This document shows positions 25,769-37,250 of a stretch of DNA of 64,000 nucleotides, in pieces (position 1 is the first letter of the stretch; each line of letters starts with the position of its first letter). The translations under genes and the position numbers were made by a program. Where the stretch lies: NCBI GenBank assembly GCA_031772625.1, contig CM062820.1, forward strand, positions 1,078,555,369 to 1,078,619,368, read 5' to 3'. The stretch is from Pinus tabuliformis (Eukaryota > Streptophyta > Pinopsida > Pinales > Pinaceae). The notes under the pieces were generated by a model. The model did not search any database, had not been told where the DNA came from, and saw nothing but the letters and a program-made list of their open reading frames with translations.

Positions 25769-26800
25769 TACTCTCAAGGAAGAAAGAATTCATGGGATCC
25801 TTCCCATGAGGTCTTCAATAGTTTTTCCACTTTTCTGTAATAATGTCGTAGTCATCCAAGTTGCATCATTTCCCATGGTCTTCTTAATCAATATATTGTC
25901 TAAGATCCTTTTTGGTTGTAAAGGCTATGTTGTTGGTAACTTCTTTTGCCACCTAGTTTGTTGTTGTCCATTGTAATTTTTTGTTTGTACCTCTTGTCCT
26001 GACTGATACTTGTATAGATATGCATCATTGAACATGGGAGAAATGCCAATCCCTGGTGGTAACTCTATCTCGTAAGCATTGGCTGAAAATTTCCTAAGGT
26101 TCTTGCAAGGACCAATTTTCTTTAATTTTGGTTTATCATATTCTCATTTAGGAAATATTTCCTTTCTCAAATGTGCTAATACTAAATCTCCCACTTCAAA
26201 TTTCTATTTTCTCCTCTTGAGTTCTTCTTTGGTTTTATATTTGAGGTTTCTCTCTTTCAATCTTTGTTTCACTTGTACATGGCTCTCCCGCATGGCTGTA
26301 ACAAAGTATTCTCTTGATGCATTCATTTTTTTTTCTCTTCCCAAGTTTTTGAGTTTATGCACTCCTCTCAGATGCATCAGCCTAGGTAAGCACCTAATCC
26401 CACTACTTGGGATGGTCTCCAACCAAGTTTCTCAATATATTCCCCAAAGTCCTATTAACTACTTCAGTATGCTTGTCAATCTAAGGGTGATAGGATGAAA
26501 AAAGCTTATTTTTTTGCCAAGTTTCTTCCATAATTTCATCCATAAATTCCTTGAGAATTTGGTATCCCTATCTGAGACAATGCTCTTGGGCACTCCATAC
26601 AATCTCACCACTTCTCTGAAGAACAAGTTAGCAACATGAGTAGCATCACTAGGTTTAAAACAAGGGATGAAATGGGCCACTTTTGAAAATATATCGACTA
26701 AAACAAAGTTGCATCATTACCCTTTTGAGTTTTTTGAAAGCCCAATGCAAATTCCATGCTTATTGAATCCCATTGTATGTCTGGAATTGCTAATGGTGTA
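25769..26800 (-). pseudogene. Gypsy integrase with chromodomain remnant (outer element)
   Basis: On the minus strand, from high to low: integrase core with [40 protein letters not shown] and [12 protein letters not shown] (26,459-26,680). Then a C-terminal basic helical part with REYFVTAMRESHVQVKQRL (26,204-26,422), then a shortened chromodomain-like end with RILDNILIKKT and NDATWMTTTLLQKSGKT (about 25,810-25,910). The order and the chromodomain mark it as a chromovirus. The His of HPQ is followed by changed residues, and stops and frame shifts are present. It continues from the RNase H relic to its right. Confidence 0.8.
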
Positions 26801-27239
26801 TACAATCCTATATTTTGTCTCTTCCCTTTAGCATGCTAGAAAATACTACAACTGCTGACAAAAACCTACACATCATTCCTCATCTTTTTCCAATCGTAAA
26901 AATTATTTAGCTAGTCATATGTCTTATCATGTCCAAAGTGTCATGAAAAGCCTCCACTATGCTTCTCTTTGATTAAATTATCCCTCATCAAGAATTTTGG
27001 TACACAAAGTTGATTATTCTTGAAAAATAATCCTTCTTGAAGCATGTAATCAAGCTACGTACTCCTATCTTGGATTTCTAGGTTTATACAAGCTTTATAG
27101 GCTTCCTTAATATCTACATCATCCTCATATAGCTCTTTCATGAAGTTGAAATCCATGATATGGACTTGACTTTCATGCATAATCAAATTTGTCCTGATCA
27201 ATGCATCAACAATTATATTAGCTTGGCTACTAATATGCT

Positions 27240-28115
27240 TTAAAAAAAAGTGAAATTTTGGAGATATTCAATCCACCTAACATGCTTTTGACTCAATCTA
27301 TGTTGTTGCATAATGTACTCAATTTGTCAGGCATGATTATCTATATACAAAAAATATTATCTAGACATTAAATAATGCCTCCATTTCTTTAGATCTTGTA
27401 CCACAACATAAAAATACTTATCATAAGAAGTATACTTCCTCCTTGACTCGTCCAACTTCTCACTAAAATAGGCTATGGGATTATCCTCTTGAATTAATAC
27501 ATCACTAATCACGTGTCCACTAGCATCACACTTCACTTGGAAAGTCTTGCTGAAATCTAGCAAGATCAACACAAGTTATGTGATCTTCTTCAACAATTGA
27601 AAGCCTTTTTCTACTTCAATAGTCCAATGAAATGGTTGTTGTCTTTCTTTATGGTCTATACAATTGGAGAATTCATCATGTTGAAATTCCTTATGAAAGT
27701 CCTCAAAAAACTAGCCAAACCATGAAAACTTCTAACCTTAAAAATGATTTTAGGAGAGGGCCAATAAACAATAACTCTTACCTTCTCAAGGTCCATCTTC
27801 AAACCATCCTTGGATATAACAAATCCCAAATACACAGGCTCAGTCTTCAGGAATGAACAATTTTTCAAATTGATAAGCAAATTCTCTTGTTGCAACTTCT
27901 CTTACACATATCTCAAATGTCTCATGTGCTATTCTTTAGAATGATTGTAAACCAAGATATCATCTTAATACACAATCACAAATTTCTCTATAAATTCCTT
28001 TAATGCCTCATTAATAAATCTCATAATGGTGTTGGGTGCATTGGAAAACCTAAATGACATGATCAACCATTCATAAAACCTATCATTGGTTTTAAAATTT
28101 GTCTTCCACCCATAT
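27240..28115 (-). pseudogene. Gypsy reverse transcriptase and RNase H remnant (outer element)
   Basis: The minus strand begins at the insertion point with KTNFKTNDRFYEWLIMSF, the middle of RT. It goes on through NLLINLKNCSFLKTEPVYL and FKVRSFHGLASFLRTFIRN (27,656-27,895) into RNase H with FQVKCDASGHVISDVLIQE and KYTSYDKYFYVVVQDLKKW (27,357-27,572). The RT sequence upstream of this point (HQIRIKEGD) lies at 50,649-50,904, on the other side of the inserted plus-strand element. Stops and shifts show it is inactive. Confidence 0.85.
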
Positions 28116-29416
28116 TGATGTAGGGGAATGAGGCTTGAAGACAAAAGGCTTCGGATTTATTCCAAAAATACAAAAAAAGTTTACAAGCAAAGGATTGGGA
28201 TCCTTTAGCTGTTAATTTACAAGTTTTCTAGATAGGATTCGAGCTAGAATTTAGGGATTGAGTGATTTTGTAATTAATTCAAGTAGTTCAAACTTAGTTG
28301 AGATTCTCGAGGAGAATATCAAGTAGTTTAGGAAATCATCTAGGATTAGATAGATTCGATCCATAGATTGAGGATCGAATTGCTAGATGTAAAGTATTTA
28401 TGTAAGTTTCAAACTATTGTAAGAGGATTTGGATCCTCGAGATTTGGTTGGAATAAGAAATAAGGATTTGATATCATATTTTTAGAAATTCTCTGTATCT
28501 CTATTTATTCCTATATAATTGGTCAATCTCGAAGGTTGAATTCCTTCGAAATATCTCTGTGCATGGTTAAATTCTAGTTTGGTATGTCAATTTAAATTTT
28601 GTATGATCTGGTGTGGTCATGTTTAATTTCTCTTTCGTTGTGTATTAAGTTAATCTAATTTGTTTCGAATCACAAAGATTTAATTAGCGAAGCTTTAAAT
28701 TACATAAAGTAGAAGTAAATCTGGCAGGAGCGCTAAATCATAGCAGAGCCAATGAAAGTCTGACAAAATCGACCCAAAAGCCGAAGAGGAGTGAGAGTCA
28801 TCCGATCGACAGACCGATAGATCTAACGGTCATCACATGGTGGATAAGCGCGGAAGTTAATCACCAAGGAGGTGGTTTCTCAAGGGAAAAGTTGTCTATC
28901 GGGTGAGCATAAAGTGGTAAGTGGTAATATCTCAAGTCCAAGTGATTACCACTGGCACTTAACACGTAGCACTTGGGTGGAGTGAGAAAACCACTTTATC
29001 ATGCAGGTAACCATCACGCAAGTGGTCCACCCGATATTGTTGTCAGACATTGGATCAAATGGCGTGTTGATCAATGGAGGAGGTTCGCCGATTGGTTTTG
29101 TTGATCGGGTGAATCAACAATCGTTAGATAAAAAGGTAAGATCAACGGTGGAGAGTTGACACGATAATGGTTGGGGAAAAAGGTGGACACGATAAGGAAA
29201 TAACTCAAAGTTTAAGTTTCTTTTGATTCCGCGACAATTGAAGGTTTTGTCACATTCCGATAAAATTAAGTAGTTCTGCTAAATTAGCAGAATAACCAAG
29301 TTTGGAGGTTGATGATTGAAACTCCTAAAGAAATTAAGGAGGAACTTCCACCTGAACTTGAAGCAATCATTTTTGGATTCGAACGATTATCCCTCATGCC
29401 TGCACCCAAGCCACCA
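28116..29416 (+). repeat. 5' LTR of the plus-strand gypsy (1,301 bp)
   Basis: Starts TGATGTAGGGG and ends AAGCCACCA. It aligns along its whole length with 49,360-50,648, sharing long exact blocks such as GATTCGAGCTAGAATTTAGG and GAGATTCTCGAGGAGAATAT. Confidence 0.9.
28512..28519 (+). promoter_or_regulatory. TATA-like element in the 5' LTR
   Basis: TATATAAT lies about 400 bp into the LTR, followed by a non-coding leader, as expected for the U3 promoter of an LTR retrotransposon. In the 3' LTR the same place reads TGTATAAT (near 49,753), so that copy is altered. Confidence 0.4.
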
Positions 29417-29420
29417 TTTG

Positions 29421-29432
29421 TGGTATCAGAGC
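29421..29432 (+). promoter_or_regulatory. Primer-binding site of the plus-strand gypsy
   Basis: TGGTATCAGAGC, 4 nt after the LTR end, complementary to initiator tRNA-Met. Confidence 0.9.
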
Positions 29433-29482
29433 AGCTGACTGACATTGAACAGGATCTCAAGGATTAGAAAAAGAAATTTAAC

Positions 29483-29884
29483 ATGGCCTTCAGAGTTGGA
29501 GGAAGAGTTGGTGGTCGAAGAAGAGGAAGACGGGTTGCAAATGTTGAAGTATTGGAAGCTATGCAACAGATGCAGGCTAGATTAGAATCCGTAGAAATGG
29601 GAAGAGGTGCAGATGCTAGAGATGTCAGTGAACCTGGTGCTGAAGTTTTAGAAGAAGAGGAACCTACAGATGTAACTCCTGAGATGAGATTCTTTAAACC
29701 AGTATTGAGATCCACATCCAAGCCTATACTTGAAGTTTCAAGCTACACAGGAAGCTTAAGCCCTGAGGAATTGATAGGTTATATAAATGACATGGAGAAT
29801 TTCTTTGATTATGAAGAAACAGAAGAAGTAAGAAAAGTAAAGTTTGTTGTCACCAAATTAAAAGGACATGTAGCACTTTGGTGG
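29483..29884 (+). pseudogene. Gypsy gag, 5' part, interrupted by CACTA
   Basis: Begins ATG at 29,483 (MAFRVGGRVGGRRRGRR), an Arg/Gly-rich start shared with the minus-strand relative (MAYRVGRGAIGGQR). The capsid-type segment then follows: SSYTGSLSPEELIGYINDME and KVKFVVTKLKGHVALWW. The frame is open up to LWW, where the CACTA element enters at 29,885; the last codons of the apparent ORF (HYNKTGNLRQI) are transposon sequence. The reading resumes at 39,590 with DGVQAERRRLGKQPIKNW. Gag would form the particle that packages element RNA. Confidence 0.85.
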
Positions 29885-29929
29885 CACTACAACAAAACAG
29901 GCAATTTGCGCCAGATTTAGCACCAGATT

Positions 29930-31375
29930 CTAGTGCATTTTTTTCTCAATTGGGATGAGCAACCTGGCGCTAAATCTGGCTCTATTGTACAATTTTTAAA
30001 GCGTCTTTTTTTGCACCAAATTTTGCATCTTTTTTACGCCAAATTTTCCATCATTTTCTGCATCATATTTTGCACCAAGATTTTCATTTGGTTTTACAAC
30101 AGGTTTTGCTTCTAGTTTTGTGCCTTTTTTTGCATCTATTTTTGCATCATTTTTTGCTTCCTCTTTTGTGGAATTCTTTGCTTCTATTTTTGTGTCATAA
30201 TTTGCATCGATTTTTACACCATCTTTGACATCTTATTTAGCGCCTTTTTTTACATCCAATTTGTGCCAATTTTTGCATCTGGTCTTATGCCATCTTTTGC
30301 TTCTAATTTTGTACTTATTTTTACATCTATTTTTGTGCCAATTTTTCTGCCTTTTTTTACACCATCTTTTCCATCCAATTTTGCACCATATGTTGAATCT
30401 GATTTAGTGCCAAATTTTGCATGCATTTTTGCACCATTTTTCGCATCCACTTTTGCATTTTATTTATCTCCCTTTTTTGCATCCTATTTTGCACCATATT
30501 TTGCATTTAATTTTGCATCATTTGTTGCATCCAATTTAGCATCATTTTTAACACCATTTCTTGCATCCAATTTTTCATTCTTTTTAGCATCTAAATTTGC
30601 ATCCTATGTTGAACCATATATTGCATCCACCTTTGCATCCCATTTTGTGTCTATTGTTACGTTCACTTTTGAGCCATTTTTTCATCTACTTTTGCATTTG
30701 TTTTTGCACCAAGTTTTGAATGATTTGTTGCATCATTTTACATCCAATGTTGCATCTCAATTTGCATCCAAAATTGAGCCATTTTTATGCCCATTTTTGC
30801 ACCATTTTTTCTTCTTTTGTGTCCAATTTTGCACCATTTTTGATGTCCAAATTTGCATCCTTTTTGGTATCTAGTTTTTCATCCTTTTTGGCTTCCAAAT
30901 TTGCATCCTTTTTTCTGCCACATTTTGTGTCCACATTTGCATCTCATTTTGCACCTAGATTTTAGTTGGAATTTTCATCTAGTTATGCATCATCTTTGAC
31001 ATCCTTGGTTTCACCATTTTTTAGTCCCATTTTGCATCTTGTTTTGTGTCTTTTATTACATCCTTTTTGCATCCTAATTTTACACCATTCTTTGCATCCT
31101 CATTTTGGTGTCCATTTTTGCATCCTTGTTTGCACCCAATTCGGTATCCTTTCATATGCCCTATTTTGTTCCCTTCTTTGTGTCTAGTGTTGCACCCTTT
31201 TTTAATTTTACTTTAAAAACCTTTTTGTGTCATTGTTTGCATATTGTTTTGATGGCTAGTTTAACATCCAATTCTACTCCCAATTTTTCATCCATGGTTA
31301 AATCCACTTTTGGCTTCTTGTTTAGAGTTTTACTTTTATTTCCATTTATGACCACCTCTATGGGTTCATTTTACT
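29930..31375. repeat. Left subterminal array of the CACTA (TTTTGCATC motif)
   Basis: About 1.4 kb of loosely periodic repeats built on TTTTGCATC and TTTTGCACC, spaced mostly 10-14 bp apart. In En/Spm elements, short subterminal repeats in both orientations bind the element protein TNPA; here they are greatly expanded. All frames stay open for long stretches because many units lack stop triplets, so the open frames here (up to 203 codons) are not taken as genes. Confidence 0.9.
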
Positions 31376-33199
31376 AAGTTCATTTCCATAGTGAAATATA
31401 TTAAATTTTCTAAATATCATTTTGCTGTAGGATTTAATGCATGGTTAGATGAAAATAAAACCCTCTCAGTTTATCTCAGAAACCTAGGACAAACCAATTA
31501 AGAGAAAGGTTGTTCTAAGGCTTAGGATTCTTAGTAGATCAAGATGTAGAGTATAGATTAAGAAAAAGAGAATGAATTCTTGTGAGTCCTCACATGCAGG
31601 TCTTCTTGGAGTTTTTCGTATAGCCAAGAATCGCTCCTAGCTAGCTCCAAAGATTGGTCCTACACATAAGAGAGAGAATAAAGCAACCTTCACAACATAA
31701 TATCTTAATAATCAAAACTATAAAAAACATATAAATATTATTGAATAAATAAATATAAACCAAAAACCCATGCATACATTAGTTAAATAGAAGAAGTAAA
31801 GAATGAATAGAAACATATGGAAGGAAGAACAACTGATCTATATGAATAAAGGAGTTGGAGGAAAGTTACAACAATCAGATATAGTTGCAACATCACCTCC
31901 CCCAACTCATAGCTCCAAAACTCTCCCTCTCAAGACAGATCTCAAGAGCGTGACAATACAAAATTCCCATCATTTTTTCAATGGCCAAGCCTCTAATATA
32001 TAGGAAAGTGGAGGCTATGAAGATTTCCAAAATTCCTCATTAGTTCAATTTGGGAAAAATCTTTTGGGTGAATAATGTTTCCTCATATAAAAAAGGAATT
32101 TTCCACGTTTTAGATGCTTTTGTGCTTAGGAAAAAGCTTCCCCATGCTTTATGGCTCTTTCCCACATTTGTATGCTTTTATTTTTTAGGAAAAAGCTAAA
32201 GATGAGGATAAAGAGATTACATTCCACCATATGTTTCCGAAAGTGACCAAGAATGTCAAATTCAAATTCTAGTTTGCTTATGTTTTAGTTTTTTTTTAAA
32301 TATATATTTAGTTTTAGTATTTTTTTTTTTCCTAGAAAAATATATTTAGTTTTTGGTATATTTTTCTATAAGAAAATCTATATTTTGTTTTTATAAAAAT
32401 GGATTTTAAACATTCCATTCATGCTAAATTTGTGATTTTATGATAGGAGTTTAAATTATATATAGTAAAGTAACTTGATGTCATGTGTCGTGTTGCTGAG
32501 ATGGGTGTTATACATCTCTTTCTTGCTAAGTTATAGAATGTGCTTGGGTTTTCTTAATGCAATAAAACTAATTATGTTCTTCATGATATCTTGAAATGTT
32601 CATCTTGAACCAGGCTAATAAAACAATAAAGTTAAAATAGGTTTTCCTTTGTCCTTTATAGATCTTTGTCCCCATTAATCTTGGTCTTAATAGATTAATT
32701 GTCTTGTGGTGGCCTTGAGTGGTCACTTCCATTAGTTGCATGCTTTGTAGTTTTCAGTTAGTGACATTTTTAAGGCTTGATAATATGTTATTTAATTTAT
32801 CAAAATGTGTTATTGTCCATATTATTGGTAAATATTAATATTAAATATGCTGATTTTTAAGCATGTTTTAGCAAAACTTTCCCAAAATGTTTATAGATTG
32901 TATTTTATAATGCAATGATTCTTTGCTTGATGAAATTGTTTTGGATATTTTTTTTAATGATTCATTGATTGATGAAATTGTTATGGATATTTTTTTTAGT
33001 ATATTAAATTGTATGTGATAAAGTCAAAAATCACCTCTTTTTTAGATTTTCATTGATCAATTTCCCTTAAGGCCATCAAGTTCACCATTTGGTCCCAGGT
33101 TAAGGAAATATAGGAGTCATGAAGTGGAATTGTCCAAGCACTTAAATCTTGAGACATGTTTCTTTTTAGTCACTTTATACTTTCTTTCTATGTAAATTT
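31376..33199. other. Internal CACTA sequence, no gene recognised
   Basis: AT-rich with several poly-T runs near 32,290-32,400. Only short open frames are present and none resembles a CACTA transposase (TNPD/TNPA). Confidence 0.5.
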
Positions 33200-33720
33200 T
33201 TGATGAAAATAGTCTTGGAACATGAGGGGCGTCAATAGTAAGCGAAAACAAACTCCTAAAAGAAAAATGGTATGCAAAGAACCCATAAATAATGTTGATA
33301 TAAGAAGCAAAAATATTAAGTGAGGTTCAACCTCATATAATTAGAAAATGGGGGAGGAATTTCCAAGTAGTAGTGATTGATGCTTAGAGATACTTGGGTG
33401 GAATGGTTATTATTTGAAATGATTAAGACATCAAGGTTACCAATATGTTTACCTCTTTTCGCATTATGACAATACAATTTTAGTTAATTGACATTGAGGA
33501 CTACTACCATGTATCCAATGTCTATGACTCCAATATCGCAAATGGAAAACCTCTATTTCTCAATTCTATTTCTAGCACAAGTAATTTATACTCCTCATCT
33601 CCATGGATTGTTGGGAGTGACTTCAATATTATAAGTGTCTCGAGGAAAAGAAAGAATGAATCGAAATGTTTAACAAGATATTTTGTAAGCTATACCATTA
33701 AAGCCACAAAGTAGTCTTCA
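33200..33720 (+). pseudogene. LINE endonuclease relic carried in the CACTA
   Basis: Plus-strand reading, with stops and at least one frame change, resembles the apurinic-type endonuclease of plant LINE retrotransposons. At 33,211 it reads SWNMRGVNSKRK (family pattern SWNVRGLN). Then, around 33,300-33,420, come KILSEVQPHIIRKWG and LGGMVII-NDKDIKVTN. At 33,505-33,560 it reads YYHVSNVYDSNIANGKPLF, and at 33,600-33,650 PWIVGSDFNIISVSRKRK, matching the PW-VGGDFN active-site region. No RT follows, so only the front of ORF2 remains. It must have entered before or with the CACTA. Confidence 0.65.
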
Positions 33721-34929
33721 TTAAAGTTGTCAAGAAATGAGTCTCCAACCCACACATGTGGATCAATGAGATGTAATACATGTGTGTGTGGTTACGAACT
33801 CAATACACCTCTATAATAACTCCGCAAACTTATGTATTTCACTCTGTCACATAAATTGACAGTAGTGTGACATAAGTAAACCAAGAGTAGACATGAAAGC
33901 CTTAGGAAACAAACATTCCTTAGATCCTCAATTAGGTGCTTAAATGATGAAGTGAAAATGCAAGGAGAAAAGAAGAATTCATGATTTAACCATCACATAC
34001 ATGTGATCATGTGTGACTAGGAGTGTATATATTCATATATTTTCCAAAGAGGGAGTGAATACATGAGTTACCATTTATTGGCCCTTATTTTTCTTTCTTT
34101 TTCATTTTCTTATATATAGGACTTAGGGAATAAGGTTTTCATAAGTTTGGCACAACTCATAGATATAAGATTTACATGAATTTTCACTTCAACCTTAGAG
34201 TTTAGACTTAGATAAATCAATGTAGTGTATGTTTAATGATTTTGGCTTTCACTTTTTTATTGTATTTCATCACAAATACAAAAGGGGAAATATTTTGCCA
34301 CAAATCTATGAATTCTTAATCATAAAGTCGTCATGTGATGAAAACAAATTAATGATGTTATTCTCTACGAAAATGATGGGTATTCTTGAGAAAATCTTAT
34401 GCTTGTGGATGTTTCCTCCCTGGTTGAGAGGGAGTGAGGGTAGACACCATGTTATCCATGTGTCATGTACTATGGCTAGGATTAACAATCGTAAGCCTAG
34501 TAAAGGCACTAGTAGGGATAATGGTGGATTGGATAAACATCTGGGACCAATATTCTTTGAGAATTTGGACATTGACTAGGACTAATCGCCATAAGTCAAG
34601 TACATTAATCCAAGATAAGAATAGTCATGAGGATTGACATTTTCTGGTGTCAAATATTATGATAGTGGATTAGGAAATGATCATGTGAGGACATACCTGG
34701 TAAACATCTTGGTGGGGTAAGTGCCTTGAAAGGCAGTGGTGTCCAAATTTATGCCTCCCAACATTGTGCTCTGATCTAATGGAGAGATAAACTTGTTAGT
34801 CAAGGCCTTACTATTTTGAAAATTTTGGCTATGATGATGTAAATCATCATTGATGCTTATCAATCTAGATCCCTTCTTATATGAATATTTCAACTTGAGA
34901 GTACTTTTTTGTCTCATTATGAGTACCTC
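33721..34929. other. Internal CACTA sequence, no gene recognised
   Basis: Contains a 116-codon open frame at 34,229-34,579 (plus) overlapping an 88-codon frame on the other strand. Neither shows a domain or a compositional sign of selection. Confidence 0.45.
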
Positions 34930-37250
34930 GCTAGTTTAGAGGGAGGGTCATCATCTTCATTATTGCCATCATCACCACCATCAATGTGATCATTATTGTC
35001 ATCATTTCATTATCATCATAATCACCATTCATGTCTTCTTCATGATCATCATCATCATCATGATTTTGTATATTGTCGTCAATTGTTCATAATTATAGGT
35101 ATCATAAGAAATATCACCAACCTTAGGACACATGATATATGAAAGAAAAATAACCACTTTATTTTTTAGAAATGATTGATGATCATCAACATCACTACCA
35201 TTATCATTGTCATTATAATTGTCATCATCCCCATCATCATAACTAATATAAGTTTTATCATAATTTTTGTCATCTTCATCATGAACATCATAATCATCAT
35301 TCATGCCATTATTGTTCTTGATTATGACCAAGATGAAAATAATGATAATGATGATCAGATGATGATGACTTGGAAGATGACGCCAAAGATAATTATTATG
35401 ATTTTTACCATGATAACATTTAAAAATTGGGAGGAATGGCCAAGGTCATTAGCATCATCATCATTTTCATTGTAACTCCCATCGTCTTTATCATCATTGT
35501 CATTATCATAACAATCGCAATTCATGTCATCGTCATCATCTTCATTATCATCATCGTTATAATTATTGACATTGTCATCAGTTGTTCATAATTTTCAATG
35601 TCATAAGAAATATAATCAATGCAAAAGATATGATGTGTGTTGGAAAATGGATGCAAAAGTAAACAAAAAAATGGGGTAAAAATAGACGTAAATTTGGATG
35701 AAGAGTGGACATGACATAAGTAGATGCAGAACAAGACAGAAAAATTGAACAAAAGTGGATGAAAAAAGTAGATGCAATATTTCATACAAACTTGAACACA
35801 AAATAGGACTCAAACATGGATGAAAAAGTGGAAGAAAACATGGGCACAATAGTAGGCATAAAACTTAGCATGAATCGTGGTGAAACAAATGTGGATACTC
35901 CAATGAATGTAAAAAAAAAGGGACACAAACTTGAATGAAAAAGGAGGAAAACTTGGATGAAAAAAGGGATGTAAACATGGGCCAAACATGGGTGCAATAG
36001 TGAACACAAAATTAGTTGCAAAACTAGACAAATCAAAAGTGGATGTAAAAGTAAATTCGAAATGGGATGCAAAAAACATAAACAATATTTGATGCAAACT
36101 TGGACACAAAAGAGGATGCAAATATGGATGCAATAGTGGAAGAAAATGTGGGTTGCAATGATAGGCATAAGATATGGCACAAATAATAGCACAAAAAAGG
36201 TGGATGTAATAATAGACACAAAAAAATATGCAAACTTAGATGCAAGACAAGATGCTATAAGGGATGTAAAAGTGGATGCAAACACGGGTGCAACATGAGA
36301 AACAAAATTGGATGCAAAATATGGATGAAATGGAAGTACATGCAAAAGAAGATACAAAATGAGATGCAAAACCCAACACAAAAGTGGATGCAAAAATAGA
36401 TGAAATATTTTATGCAAAAGAGGATGTGAAGATGGATGCAAAATTGGAAGCAAACGTGGGTACAACAGTATGTGCAAAACATGGAACAAATTTTGTCACA
36501 ACAAAAGTAGATGTAATGATAGATGCAAAAAAAGAAGCAAATGAAGATGAAAAATAGGATGCAAAAAGGGATGTAAAAGTGGGTGTAAACATGGGTGCAA
36601 CAATGGATGTAAAATAGCTTTTGCAACTTATTTGAAAGAGCAATTTTGTCCCAACAATTAGACTTGTAGCATAAAGAACATGGTTAATACATATGATTCG
36701 ACCAAAAACTAGTTACTACCAAAATTCAACCAAAAAAAATATTACTGCATAAAAATAGAATTAAAAACAAAAAAAATAAAAACAAAAATTTCCCAAATTA
36801 AAAATAAATAAATGATAAACTTTTTTTTACCAAAATTTAGTGATTTTTTTAGTGCTAATACTAACATTACCATTACAACAAGATATTTTTTTAGTGCTAA
36901 TACTACCATTACAACAAGATATAAGAGGGATATAATGCAAAAAGTTTAATAATAATATGTATGTAGAAGATGGTCTTCAGACTGGTGAATTCATGATAAT
37001 CAATGGGACTACAGTCAAAATAATTGGATGTTATTTACTTTTTTACATAGATTGTCAAAATAATTGCATAAATTGATTTTTTTTAACCAAAATTTAACAA
37101 AAACTTTGCTAGTGCTAACATTAGAACCACCATTACAACAAGATATCTTTCTAGTCTTGACAACACCATTATAGTAAGATACCTCAAGAGAGACAAAAAA
37201 TTTAAAAAGTATGATAGTAATATGTATCCAGAAGATGGTAGTGAAACTAG
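34930..37250. repeat. CACTA internal module, copy 1 (CAT-rich block plus GATGCAAAA array)
   Basis: The module has a CATCAT/ATCATC-rich block (34,940-35,640), then a GATGCAAAA array (35,640-36,620), then an AT-rich tail with two copies of ACCATTACAACAAGATAT. A 60-bp core (TGTTCATAATT...ATAAGAAATAT) occurs near 35,085 and again near 35,585. Matching landmarks in copy 2 lie about 2,320 bp to the right. Long open frames here, up to 235 codons on the minus strand, are by-products of the repeats. Confidence 0.8.

Noticed and set aside
26079-26498. 139-codon plus-strand ORF with hydrophobic stretches
   Set aside because: It is the complement of the minus-strand gypsy integrase, which has the recognisable motifs.
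29930-31375. CRISPR-like array of regularly spaced repeats
   Set aside because: Units are only 9-12 bp with no conserved long repeat or unique spacers, and they lie within a CACTA transposon of a plant genome.
34229-34579. 116-codon plus-strand ORF as a host gene
   Set aside because: Inside the CACTA, mirrored by an 88-codon antisense frame, no domain and no flanking gene structure.
35782-36489. 235-codon minus-strand ORF resembling a membrane protein
   Set aside because: Same array artefact: hydrophobic residues arise from TTT/TTG/CAT triplets of the repeat.
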